From Paramecium pentaurelia (Eukaryota; Ciliophora; Oligohymenophorea; Peniculida; Parameciidae): a DNA stretch of 64,000 nt. Positions 34,925 to 47,085 of the stretch are shown here, one piece after another. The stretch spans positions 952,659 to 1,016,658 of the forward strand of contig CAJJDO010000003.1 of the NCBI GenBank assembly GCA_905183005.1. The letters are read 5' to 3'. A model generated the notes under the pieces. It did no database searches. It saw nothing but the letters and a program-made list of their open reading frames with translations, and was not told the origin of the DNA. Position 1 is the stretch's first letter. Each line of letters opens with the position of its first letter. Position numbers and translations under genes: made by a program.

Positions 34925-35664
34925 GACTTTTTTAATTTAAGTTAGTTTTTCTAATTTAAAAACGAAATAAATAAAATATAAAGAATAAATTTAAATAAAT
35001 TATCAATCAATTTCACAAAAAAACTGTCTACTTTTAATCTAAGCATAATTCTCAATTTAATATAATTTTGAAATATATGATATCATCTAAAATAATATCC
35101 TATTAAAATGTTGTTAATTGCTTTGATTGATAATTTTAATTAATTTTAACTTAGGTTATTTAAAGAAAGAAAAAATTCTAAGTTGATTATTTTTTCAAGA
35201 TAAGTTTGAAATATAAAATGTATTTTCTTAATGTTATCTTATAATTTTTGTATTTATAAAAAATTTATGATTTCATTTTCTTTTATTTAATCAGATAAAG
35301 TATTATTTATTAACAAATTATTTTATATTGAATACGTCTCGCATTTGTAAAAATACTTTTATTGATGATCAAATAATAGTTGCTGATTTAAAAATAATAT
35401 TATTTGTTTGAAAATATCAATTTAATAAAATAAAATTACAAAAAAGTAAAATTTTGAATTAGTATAGAAAGAGATGTATAGTTTTAATAAGTATTACTCA
35501 TTTAATAAAATATTGAAAATTATCAAAGTTATAACAAAGGGAAGAATAAATTTATGAATTTAAATAATTTATTTTAGAATGATTAATATGATATGATAAT
35601 ATTTAAATTAAAGAATGAAATAAATTCGATATAAAGTTCTTGATTGATTGAATAAATTGAAATA
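34925..35664. other. AT-rich intergenic region
   Basis: This 740-bp gap holds the AGC kinase promoter on its left and the 3' end of the next minus-strand gene on its right. I see only short random frames, homopolymers and AT-rich sequence, with no gene. Confidence 0.5.
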
Positions 35665-37227
35665 TCATTATTTGATTTGTTTAACAATTCGTGAGATTCT
35701 TTCTCTAGGGTATTTTGGAATGATCTTTGAAAATGTTCCTGGGACATACATGGTTTTAGGTAGTTTAGTAACAGAATTGGATAATGGATTAGAAGTTGGT
35801 TCAGTAAGCAAATGTTATGGTATTTATGGAATAGTCTATTATTATTAGAATGTTTATTAAATTTATGGCAATTTGGTAGTAGTAGGTGTAATTAATGAGG
35901 ATGGATCATGTATTAACAATTCATCATAGTGATCTGAGATGATTGAAATAGTTCCATTAAGTTTTTATAATATAGATGAATTAAGAGATTAAATACTTTG
36001 ATCTCCATTAATGGATAGAGGGACATTTTGAGGATTAGGTTATTAGAATTACTATGATAATTGTCCTTTGTTTTGTGTTAGATTCAATTATTTAGAAGTG
36101 AAACTAGATTATAAGGGTTGATTTGTAATGATTGAATATTCTTCTTTACTCATTTTTAGATGGATTTAAGATAAAGTTTTTTACAATTCTTTAGGATCTT
36201 TGATATCAACTAAAGAATGTTGACGATCATTTCTTTTTTCATTTTTGCCTTCTATAAAAGCAACTCCTTGTTTTAATTATATTATATCAATTTATGATGT
36301 ACTAAAACGATTAGATAATGTTGAAGGATTACATTATTCAATAGTTTTCTTTTTGTGATTATTAATTGATTCTAATTATTTTTTATGATGAGGGAAAAGG
36401 TCTTTAACTTCTAATAGGACTCTTTTTTCTTGGATATCTTAATAAGTCCTTGGATAGCGTTCAACATCTGGTGGCTTCTAAACTAAGACTCTACCCTCAA
36501 AATCGTAAGTGTATTTGGCTACGTAAGTTGATTAATACATTTAGAATCAACATTTAATCTTTTAAGTTGTCTATTCATTTCATGGTACTCTTGCTTTTTA
36601 ATTAGATCTTGCATCTGTTTTTATTGCAAATTAAATATCTATCTAGCTTTAGCTTGACGCATAGATTCTATCTCTGTATCAAAATCTAAATCATCATCTA
36701 AATCTCCCATTTTAACTGGTTAAGTATCAAATCTTTGATTGTCAACTTTAGTAATTTCAGTACCTTATAATTTAGATTCTCTTCTGAAAGATCTATTTTC
36801 AATTTAAGTTCTTTTGGGACTCAACATTTATCCAATCATTCTTCTCCAATGTTCTATTGGACATGGTTTAGGTTCAACTTCATCTTAATTTGATTCAATT
36901 TAATTCATATCCTCTGTTATATCTGTGATTATCAAATTAGCAAATTATTCTGTCCATTAACATCCAAAAGGAATCAATTAATTCAATACATAATTCTCTT
37001 AAATTATATCACTTGCTTTTTAGATAATCTATCGACAGATGAATCTACTAACAATAACACTTTCAGATAACATAATTCCAAGTTAATCATCTTCATAATT
37101 TTAAGATAATAATTCCAAATTTGGAAAATCTTAAATAAACATAAGTGATACCATGTATACTCATTTATGATAATTAACGTTTTGGAGATCCTGATAAACT
37201 GGAAATTGCTGCACTTCTCCTTTTCAT
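35665..37227 (-). CDS. Hypothetical protein, ~506 aa
   Basis: Start at ATG 37227 (MKRRSAAISSLSGSPKRQ). Introns: 37130-37151 (22 nt, ends TTTAAG) and 36519-36538 (20 nt, ends CGTAG). The N-terminal 80 residues are helical (ESVIVSRFICRQIIQKASD, NYVLNQLIPFGCQWTEQF). A charged helix follows (SMRQAKARQIFNLQQKQMQ), then YDFEGRVLVQKPPDVERYP, which looks like the most conserved block. The C-terminal half is Ser/Gln/Pro-rich and ends RERISRIVKQIKQ. I cannot name a family. Its start is 25 bp from the stop of the anoctamin gene on the same strand. Confidence 0.7.
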
Positions 37228-37252
37228 TATATACAAAATAAATCAATTAAAA

Positions 37253-40200
37253 TCAAAAAATAATCTCGCTATCATCATGAATTTTAGCACTTTATCCTTC
37301 AAAATATGCATACTTTCTTAACTCCTTTGAAACCCAATAAGGACAATCTGGAATCATTATTCCTAATAAATATTTTATTAATAATAATATATGTTCTATA
37401 GCTGCCAATACTAATACTTAGATCAAAGGATTACTATCTCCTATTAATCCTTCAAATTCAGCCTTATTCACTATACCTATAACAAGACAATTCATAAATG
37501 TGGAACAATAATTCATTAATTCAAATATGGACAACCAAATGCCAATTGAGTCAGCAGCTTACGCTCTCTTTAGTATTTAAAAATCTTACTTCTCTCTTTA
37601 GAACACTTTAATAATTTGAAATTGAGAATTGCAAATTGATAAATTGATTCAATAAAAAAAATAATGGGGCAGCAGCAAATGCAGGTGAAAACATAGTTGT
37701 ATATCCAAATTGAATAGCAATATTTGTATATTCCTCATATAATTCTTTTTATGGCTATTTATTATTACTATCTTCCATCAATTTCATAAATTCAATCTAT
37801 TAAGCTTATTTCAATTTCTCATTCACATACTACATATCACAAATCTTAAATTATTCCTTGAAAGCCTTAAATGTTTCAAATTTATCTTTTAATCCCCATT
37901 TTAAATATTTATATAATAAATATGGTTGACAATTACTTTATAAATTAGAAATCAAACCTCTTGTTATAATGATACTTGCCACAGATAATGTTAATTATGT
38001 CTAATCTGTTTTAAATAAAACAGCATAAACTACTGAAATGTAAGATATTAAAAATTCAAATAAAAACACTTTTAATACATAAGAATGCTACATTTCAGAA
38101 TTAAATCTATGATTTTCCCAATTTACCACAAATTTACAAAGTCTTTTATATAAATCACATAAAACTGTCATACTAACTCCATTCAATGAATTTATAATTA
38201 TAGGCATATACACACTTTAAGGATCTTATTAACCCTACCATTAATTAAATGCAAGAAAACTCACTAATATAATTGAAAATCCTAACATTATTACTGAAAA
38301 TTCAGCTATCAATCTTCTCTTAAAAGTAGTAAAAGAGTCATAAACTTCAACTTTATTTTTACATGGTTCAACTGTATAAAGTCCTGTATACATGACTCTT
38401 TAAGGTTCTTGTTGTTTAAACTTATGCATATCCCAAATATATTTGAGTTCAGATTCTCTGTTCTTCCATTTCTCCATAAATAATGTAGCCCAAAGTGACA
38501 TAAACAAAGCATATGATGGTAAAATTGAAGCACTTTAATATTGAGATATATATATATTACTGTATTTAGTCAGCAATTAATTAATATAATTGAATAGCTG
38601 ATCCTACCAAAGCTGGTAATATTAGCCAACCTACTATTTAAACATTAAAAGCTATGTACCATGCAATAACAGGTCCATAATATGATGCTATTGAATTTAA
38701 TGGTCTTAAGGCAATCTAATGAGTCTATATTCTAATAGTATCTCTTATACAATTATATTGAAGTTCCTTCCATAAAACATTTACTTTTTATGATTTCGAA
38801 CTATCTTCTAAAGGAAAATGTGATATTACTAATCCTTCTAAAACAAACTTATCTAAATCAAATTCTTCATTTAAAACATTAATTATAAGTTATTATATTT
38901 ATAATGGCTTAGGAAATTCAAAATGACCATAATCTCTATATTTAAATTTAGTCAAATGCTATATTAATTCAATTGAATATTACCTTTTTTGTAAAATGAT
39001 AACATTCAATCTAAAAGATATCTGCTAATTTATATATTGTATCTGCTGATAATTTAATTACATAATAATGATGTTTCACACAATGTTCTCTTCCATTTTT
39101 TATATAATTATAATTAGGAGTATTTATAATAAGAAATTCAAATTCCATATTTCGTTATTAGAATGATTGTTTGATATTTTATAATTACAATAAAACAATA
39201 TCTTAGCATAAATCTTGACTCCCAGATGTTTAAATTACATACATATATCCCATAAAATTAAAACTCTGTTCTTTTCCTTTAAGATAGTGAAGTTCATAGT
39301 ATTTTACCATTTTTTCATCAAATGTTAATTCTATAGGCATTAAACATCTATGATTTAAAACATCCATTGAAACACCATGTTCAACTAATATTTTCATGCA
39401 TTCAAAATTATTAATTTCAATTGCTAAATGCAATGCATTAGAAGGATTCTAATCTGTCATTATATTAAAAGCTTCAACCTAATAATAATTATTATATTAA
39501 TACTTTATTAAAAATATCTTTCTTAACATATGTCTTACTAAATTATCCTTAAGTTATTGACCTATGTAATTTTAATAAATCTTTTAATTCTTAATACTCA
39601 TATTCACTTTCTAAAATATGTTTCAGAATTTGATATTTTCCTTTATTAGCTGCAATATGTAGACAATTAAATCCTTAATATTAAATTAAAAATGGATTGC
39701 ATTTTTACTTTAAAAAATAAACAAAAAATTCTGTTGATTCAATTCTTGCTGACCAAAATTATAATCTACATTCAAATAATTAATTCTTTGTTTAACTTTT
39801 TGCATAATGATATATAGTATAAGTTTCATTAAAAGTTGTACTTTTTCTTGTAATCAACTTTTATCCAGGTTTTTTTAATGAAGGTCTCATTGATTTTAAT
39901 CTTGAAATGTCCTTTATTGAAGGTCTAAAATCTTCTTAAGATAATTAAATTTCTTAGGATAGTTATCTACCAAATTAAGAAGGTGCTTATGATTATTAAT
40001 ATTGTGAAGCCATATATTTTGATTATTCAGATCTTGATGGTATATTATTACATTTAAATAATCTACCAAATTCATCATCTTATTATAAAAAGACTTTTTA
40101 TTAATTTCTTTCACTTTCTAAATCATTTTAAAAAGCAATTGGATTTTCAATCTTTTCTTTAATGTTATAATGTGGCTCTGAAAATATAGTATTAGTTGGT

Positions 40201-41253
40201 TAAATAATTTTCAAAGAGGGAATCTTTTCTGCATCTGGCTCATGAAAATCTTATTAAGAATCTTCAAAAGGGAGTTCATTTTAGACATTCTTATTAGGTA
40301 ATTTCTTCATTCTCTCTTAGATTAATTTAAACTATTAACTAATTCTAGAACTGATTGAATCTCTCTTCTAATTATTAGTACCTGTTTATTATATTTTTGA
40401 CATTAATGTCATAGTTGTTTATCCACATTGAAGATGTTAATTAATTTTTTCTTAATCTACACTATCTAATTCATTTGCTGGTTCTTTTAATTTGAGTTAA
40501 TTTTGATCATTAATCATAATTGGATTATCCAAATTATTTGATTTCTAAGATATAGATAGTTATGCAATAGTTCTTTGAGTATTGAGATTCCTAAGAAATT
40601 TGAATTAATGACCATCTTTTTTAAAAGCATATTCTTAGACAGTCTTAACAAATATGGCTTTATATTTTTTCCTATAATAATTTTGAATTGCAATTACTGA
40701 TATTCTTCTGGTCTATTTTCTAAAAACAAGTAATCTATAGGATACATATCAAATTAGTCCAACTGATATTATAGATCTGTATAATTAGACAAAAGAAAAT
40801 CAATTAGATCTGAGTTGCCATAATAATATGCCCAATGTAATGGATTGGCTCTTTTGTATTTGTTATCTGTGGGCATTTTTGCATTATGATCCAAAAGCAA
40901 CTTAATTAATCTAAACTAAACTTAAGAATTATATTCCTTCATAAAACTTTAATTAGATATAATATTACTTACCCTTTTATGCTAGCAAGTTCGACTGCTG
41001 TGTAATGATGTAGATCAACTTGATTTAAGTCAATAAATTATGAATAAGATGTAAGCCATTTTTCTAGCAAAGCAAATTATCCCAAATATGCAGCCCAATG
41101 GACTACATTTCGTTTTTCTTTGTCAATCATTTTGAAAAATGAATTCAATCCATCCTAATTTTATTAAAGACTTGATTCAAAAAATATACGCAAGGTTTCA
41201 GTATTACCATCTTTAACCCATTCCAAAATTTAAGTCTATGTAATTTTAAACAT
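37253..41253 (-). CDS. Anoctamin (TMEM16) fused to ankyrin repeats and an IQ motif, ~1,282 aa
   Basis: Membrane protein of the anoctamin family (Ca2+-activated channels or scramblases). Start at ATG 41253. Introns: 40947-40972, 40720-40745, 39479-39503, 38959-38983, 38532-38559 and 37568-37589. Order: ankyrin repeats (NVVHWAAYLGQFALLEKWL; LIKLLLDHNAKM; NPLHWAYYYGNSDLIDFLL), an IQ motif (VIAIQNYYRKKYKAIF), a ~250-residue Gln/Ser-rich linker, further ankyrin repeats (FNCLHIAANKGKYQILKHI; NALHLAIEINNFECMKILV), then the anoctamin region. The latter has SLWATLFMEKWRNRESELKY, YTNIAIQFGYTTMFSPAFA, ADSIGIWLSIFELMNYCS and CPYWVSKELRKYAY near the stop (37255-37253). Most anoctamins lack ankyrin repeats. 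Three introns end in AAAG, and the fused frame is continuous across all junctions. Confidence 0.87.
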
Positions 41254-41441
41254 AATGTTTAAATTATATAAATTTCAAGAAAATTTATTTGTTTTAAATA
41301 AATAAAGGATGTATTTATCTCAATATTGTTTTATTATTTAAATATAAGATAACAGTAATTCATTAATTATAATTAATCAATAGTATATATATAATATAAT
41401 TTAAATGATGTCATCATAATTTGTTTTTTTAGTTGTAATTT

Positions 41442-43286
41442 TCAAAATTTAATATGGAATTATAAATCCTTTATAAATTATTAGATCTCTGAAAAGTTAT
41501 AATTTTATTAGATAATATCTAAATAATATACATCTATTTATTCTATTCTTTTTAATCTAAGTTCAAGTAATTGTTCATTATTTAATTTTAATGTGATTGA
41601 ATAATTCTCATAAATAATTATTTGGAAATTCATTTTCAAATAATTATGAATCATATCAATAAATAATTAAGGATGTTTTTTGGTTATTAAAGATAAATGA
41701 TATGGACCAGTATGTTATTCTATTCCTCTAATATTAATTGGTTATCTTGGAGAATTAACCAAACTATTTAAACCAGAAGTAAATCTTTAAAGAATATTTT
41801 AAGTAGATTATGATTCATCTATTTTTAAAGAATTTTATAATTTAGATTTTTCTAAATCACTAATCTTTCTAATATGGGAATAACAATGTTTAGTAGAATT
41901 TTTAAAAGGAGTTGTATTAGACAATATTTTTTAATTTTTATTCTCATGTATACTCTAAACAACTTTTTAGAACTAAGTATTTTTCATTAAAGTTGAATAT
42001 TATCCAGAAGACTGTCTCTTGTGTTTATTATAAAAAGTATATTGATTTGATTATTTAATAAAGATATTTTATTTATTAGTATTAGTATTAATATTTGTAT
42101 TATGATTACTTTTAATATTATTAATGTTTGTAGATTCATATAATGATTTAGATGGTGTTTATCTCATTTTAATGTTATCATAAACCTATTTATATGTACA
42201 ATTTGATAATTTAGATGTAGTAGATCTAGTATTTGGAGACTTTGTAATTGGAGATCTTACATATGGTGATTTAGCATTCCTTGGAGAATATTTAGGTAAG
42301 TTTGGTATTTCTTCATTATAAGGACTATTTGGTAGAAATTAACAAGGAATTGTAATACATCTGGCCTTAAATACTGACATAGACGGATTCTAATGATATC
42401 GAAATATTAGACATCTCTTTTCCATAATTGCCACCATTTATGTCTTTTTATTTACTAAATTGAATATCTTTTTTATGGATCAACCACTAAAATTCTCTTT
42501 AATAGATCTTTGGCATCTATTGAAATATGTTTTGGAAATGTGAACTCTGCATTAATGATCTTCTAATATAGATTTTATGTATTTAGATCATCAAATGGTA
42601 AATAACCACATATCATGGCAAATAATATAATTCCACAACTCCATATATCTGTCATTTATCCATCATAAGGTTCTCCTTTTATCATTTCTGGAGCTGCATA
42701 ACAAGGACTTCCACAACAAGTTTTAAGTATATCTTTTTAAAGGTTGCTTAAACCAAAATCAGCAATTAGGATGTCTCTATCACTTGTTAACAATAAGTTC
42801 TCTGGTTTTAAATCTCTATGAATAATCTTTTGACTATGCATGTATTCTAATCCAGAAATTATCTAATGAAAGAATTTACATGCTTCATATTCTGTTATTC
42901 TACTCATTTAAAATGAATTATCTTACTATTTAACTCTGTCAATATAATCAAACAGTTCTCCACCATTTGCATACTCCATGAATAAATAGATATGGTTTTC
43001 TGTCTCAATTACCTATGGATTACTCTATGCTAAATTTTAACCTCGTAAAGTTTCACTATTTAAGGATGATGAAGGAGTTTCAATATTTGAATCTCTCTTT
43101 TCACTCGCTCTACATCTCCTTCTTAATCGATACATTTCTTTTCAAGAACCTTTACTGCTGCTTCATGACCTATCACTTGATTGATTGCTTAACAAACTTT
43201 GCTAAAAGTGCCTTGTCCAATAGTCTTTCCTATAACAAAATATATATGGTTCCACTACCTATTAAATAATTCCCTATCTCAGTCAT
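41442..43286 (-). CDS. SNF1/AMPK-like Ser/Thr kinase with KA1-like tail
   Basis: Start at ATG 43286 (MTEIGNYLIGKTIGQGTFSK, joined across a 29-nt intron at 43230-43258). Further introns at 43013-43041 and 42390-42412 (starts GTC). Catalytic features: GQGTFSKVCQAIN, AAVKVLEKK, IIHRDLKPENLLL, IADFGLSNL, CCGSPCYAAPEMI and DIWSCGIILFAMICGYLPF. This is the CAMK/SNF1-AMPK-MARK pattern. After a Ser/Asn/Thr-rich linker the C-terminal ~90 residues (YLKMNFQIIIYENYSITLK, LELRLKRIEQIDVYYLDI) resemble a KA1-type beta-alpha regulatory domain. About 587 aa, stop TGA 41444-41442. The Thr of the activation loop lies in KDILKTCCGSP. The kinase call is firm; KA1 is inferred from secondary-structure pattern. Confidence 0.88.
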
Positions 43287-44313
43287 ACTATATAATGATT
43301 GTTGAAAATTATTTGATATATTTTTATATTTGGAATTAAGTATAAATGATGAAAATCATTAAATATCATAATAGACATACAACAAACAAGATAAATTAAG
43401 ACAATTAAAAGACATCTAAATAAAATTTAAATAATTTTACATATTAATATACTAATTACTACTATGAATTATTATTCAATATTAATTTTATTTTAGATAA
43501 ATAAAAATCATATAGAAACAATTTATAAATCTAATTCTTATAAACAAAATATATACAATAAATTAGATCTAAACATACTAATAATTTTCGATATCAAAAT
43601 TATTGGATTTATTTAGAGTACTCTCAGATTACTTTAAATACTCCTATATTATCTAATAATTACGGTTAAAAATATATAAAAGAATATATAGGTATCATAA
43701 ACCATTTTCAATTAAATATAATGGGTGAGATGAATTCTTAAAACTAACAATTAATGTATTTAAATATATATATATAACTATAAAAAAATAATATATAAAT
43801 AGATATTTATAGTAACTTAAAAATAATGATTATTGCTCAATTCCAATAAGGTTTAATTAAAAGTGCCCCTTAAACAATAAAAAATTAATAGAGCTCTTAT
43901 AATCTAGATTGATTATTTGGTAAATGAATTAATAAAAAATCAATATCACTATTTGATAATTCAAAGCAAAATGGATTAAAAATTTATTATCATTGCAGAG
44001 TATAAAGTATAAATTATTGAACATACAAGTATATAATAGGAAATTCGAAAATATTATAAAAAAGTTTAAACTCTAAATTTATTTTTATAAATAATTAATA
44101 TCTAGATAAATTTAGATCAATGGTCTAAGATTGACATCAGTATTTTATAAAATAAATTAATTTTGCCAGTTTGCTTATTCAACTTATCACTAAATATTAT
44201 AAAATATTTATAGTTAATTAATATTTAATTATGATTAATAATAGATTTATAACAGATTTTAGCCAATATTTATCTAATTTGAGTTATTTTTAAAAACAAT
44301 AATTAAATTAATA
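43287..44313. other. AT-rich gap with weak open frames
   Basis: A 1-kb gap between divergent genes. Two plus-strand ciliate-code frames begin with ATG: about 43722-43912 (MGEMNSQNQQLMYLNIY) and about 43972-44235 (MDQKFIIIAEYKVQIIEH). Neither shows a domain or a needed intron, and with one stop codon in AT-rich DNA such frames are expected by chance. They could also be decayed gene pieces. Confidence 0.35.
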
Positions 44314-44931
44314 ATGATAGTTTTAGTAAGACATGGCGAAAGAGCTGACCAATGCGAAATCGAATGCTAAAAGATATTAAATTCACATGATCCTCATCTT
44401 ACTCCAAAAGGGTGTGAATAAGCTAAATAAGCAGGGAAATTGATTCTTGAAGAAATTGAAGAATACAGATTAATTAATATCTAATCATCTCCATTTTTAA
44501 GATGCATAATGACTGCTAAAAACATAGCACATTAAATTAAATAAGAAGAGGTTTCAATAAATACAGAAATTTGTGAAACTTTATATCCTTATTTCTTCTC
44601 GAGCAATCCATTACCTAGATTAGTAGTTAATAAAAATAGAACACTCTCTTATTTCTCTCAAATAACATTAATTGATTAATAAATGAAAGAAGATAATATA
44701 TATCCTGAAGAATTAGAGGATGTTAATAACAGAATAATAAGTTATGTTTAAAAACTACTTGAAAAGATAGAGGATGATTAATGTATAATTTTAGTGACTC
44801 ATCAGAGACCATTAAAATCTATTTTAGAATATTTCAATTAGTAAACAAATGATGTAGGATACTGTTAAGTAATTTCAATTAAAAAAGGGGAATCTACTTA
44901 ATTAGAAGAATGCAAACTCACAATTTATTGA
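44314..44931 (+). CDS. Histidine phosphatase superfamily (phosphoglycerate mutase-like)
   Basis: Branch-1-type histidine phosphatase, 205 aa, single exon from ATG 44314 to TGA 44929-44931. The catalytic motif is at the extreme N-terminus, MIVLVRHGERADQCE, where His of RHG forms the phosphohistidine. It is followed by HDPHLTPKGCEQAKQAGKL and the second Arg motif INIQSSPFLRCIMTAKNIA. The second catalytic His is in ILVTHQRPLKSILEY. All four catalytic-pocket residues (Arg, His, Arg, His) are therefore present. The family includes phosphoglycerate mutases, ecdysteroid-phosphate and UBASH3-like phosphatases; the short length and RHGER start suggest the last type, but the substrate cannot be told. 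Confidence 0.88.
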
Positions 44932-45000
44932 TATTTAATTATTGTTTATATATAATTAATTAATAAAGTACTTATAAATTACTTTTATAATATGATTTGT

Positions 45001-46904
45001 TCAATCATGTTTGTAATCTCCATTACTTTACTTACTTAGTTTAAGTTCAGAAAGTTCACCTTAAGGGGGAGTATGTTTTTTTCCATTTTTAGGTTAATCT
45101 TATTCATCATCTGAATCAGATTGATCGAAATCAATTTATGTTAAATCGTTTCTTTTTTATTTATGCAATTCCAATTCTTCTCTTTATTATCTAACACTAT
45201 CATCATACATCTTAAAGTCTTATTCTTTTTCATATTTATTCTTATTTTTTTCTAATTTCTTGGCTATTATTATATCTGCTTTTCTTTCAATATAATTATA
45301 TATCAGAAATGGTTTGATGTATTTCTCATCGAAACCCTTGAAAAACTTTTCACTTTTATGTTTGAGTTTTTTATAATCAGTCAAATCTTCTTAAATAAAT
45401 GTTTATCTAATAGCTTATGATTAAACAGATTAAGCTCTTGAATAATAAACAGAAGAATCTTTTTCCATTTATTTATACGCCCATTCACAAATGTATTTCA
45501 AAGTTCCTCCATTAATTAACGTTGTAAGTACAACCATATATAAAGAAGTAGTTTAGATAATTGTGTAATAGTCCTCCCCTCCTACTTCCTATTCACAAAT
45601 TAATGCATAAGCTACAACCCCTTTAATTAATCCAGAATAAAAAAGGATAAAAAATTCATACTTATTGATTCTCCATGGTCCTTTTGTTTTCAAACGTAAA
45701 CTAATAAAGAAATATATAAAGATAGTACATAATTGCAAAACCATGAGCTAACAACATAGATGTTATTCTAGCTATTGGAGAAAACACAAAGTATTGAAGA
45801 AATAGAAATGAATAAACTTATGCTTTTTGATCATAATCATTTGAGTTTTTAACTATGACATTTTCGGTAACCATATATCCAATATAAAAGTAAATAACTG
45901 TTTCACTAATATAAGCAAGTGCTTTAATTGTAATTTTAGAAGAAGTAGCAGAAATTTTGGGTAAATTGTAAGTTTAGTAATGTGATAACATAATACCACA
46001 AATTAGAACTGCTAATACTCCACAAAATCCTATAGCTTCACAAACACAAAATGAGAAGTATGATATATATATAGTAAAGGCAGTAACGACAGAGGATTAT
46101 TCAGATAAAAATCTTGATTCCTTGGTAATCCATGTTGCTATACTGCCTACTATAACACCTACAACTAAGCCAACAATTAAGTTTGCAAGAATCCATCCAA
46201 TAAATATGAATACACTATACCATTCCCAATCATCCTCTTTGTATTCTGTATGAAATTTTTCTACAGTCTTACTTATTGCAAACACCACAACATCATTTAA
46301 AATTTGCTCACCAAAAATAATACTATGTAATTTAGGTGCATGCTCAAACTCTAAAACACTTAATGACACAGCACTATCTTTTGATGAAATACAAGAAGCA
46401 TAAAAAATCTATGCATATGTAGAATTACTAGAAGTATCATTTTAGTTATTAGGATTAGGTGGAACCCAAAATGTTTCTAGAATAACCTAAAATATTACTT
46501 GAGTTTGTTATAGAGTAAGTTAATGCTCCCAAAATGATAAAATTGAAAATAGTTCCAAAAATACCATATAATATTACATAGAAGAAGTTCTTCATAAAGT
46601 GTTATTTATTTAAATTGTATCCTTCCTTAAAAACTATTATTGGTAGCAAAACAAAAAAAAATATTTCAGATGAATTTTCATATTTAACATTCTATAAAAC
46701 TTTAAACTCAGTAATGACACCTATGAAAATTCCTATTATGATGGCAACTGAAGCTTCTCTAAGTAAATTGTAATGTTTATGTTCAAAAAATGTTTACAAA
46801 AATGCAATTACTCCTAAAATGGTTGTAAGTGCAATAAATATTAGACCTGTTATTAGGGATTCATTATCTGTATTTGATGTTTAAATGAAGGGATATTATT
46901 CCAT
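45001..46904 (-). CDS. Na+/H+ exchanger (NHE/CPA1 family)
   Basis: Membrane cation-proton antiporter, ~617 aa. Start at ATG 46904 (MEQYPFIQTSNTDNESLI). Introns at 46477-46498 (22 nt) and 45701-45728 (28 nt). About eleven hydrophobic segments are seen, with family landmarks: FFFVLLPIIVFKEGYNL (TM4 region), then SLSVLEFEHAPKLHSIIFG followed by EQILNDVVVFAIS. That corresponds to the NHE segment with the essential ND pair. GFCGVLAVLICGIMLSHY, ALAYISETVIYFYIGYMV and the later GLIKGVVAYAL follow; the last has Lys where many NHEs have Arg. The C-terminal cytosolic tail is charged (DFDQSDSDDEQDQPKNGKK) and ends at TGA 45003-45001. Convergent with the phosphatase gene, 69 bp away. Confidence 0.88.
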
Positions 46905-47085
46905 TATTATTATCCTAAGTATATAGAATCAATATTAAATGCTTTTTTATATTATGTAATCAAAGTTTTATATTAATACATATATGGAGTGAATTATAAT
47001 AAAATTTTGAACTTAATTTTAAGTGATCTCACAAATTTAATTTCCTGTAGTCTATCGAGTTAATTAAATAACTAAATAACTAAAA

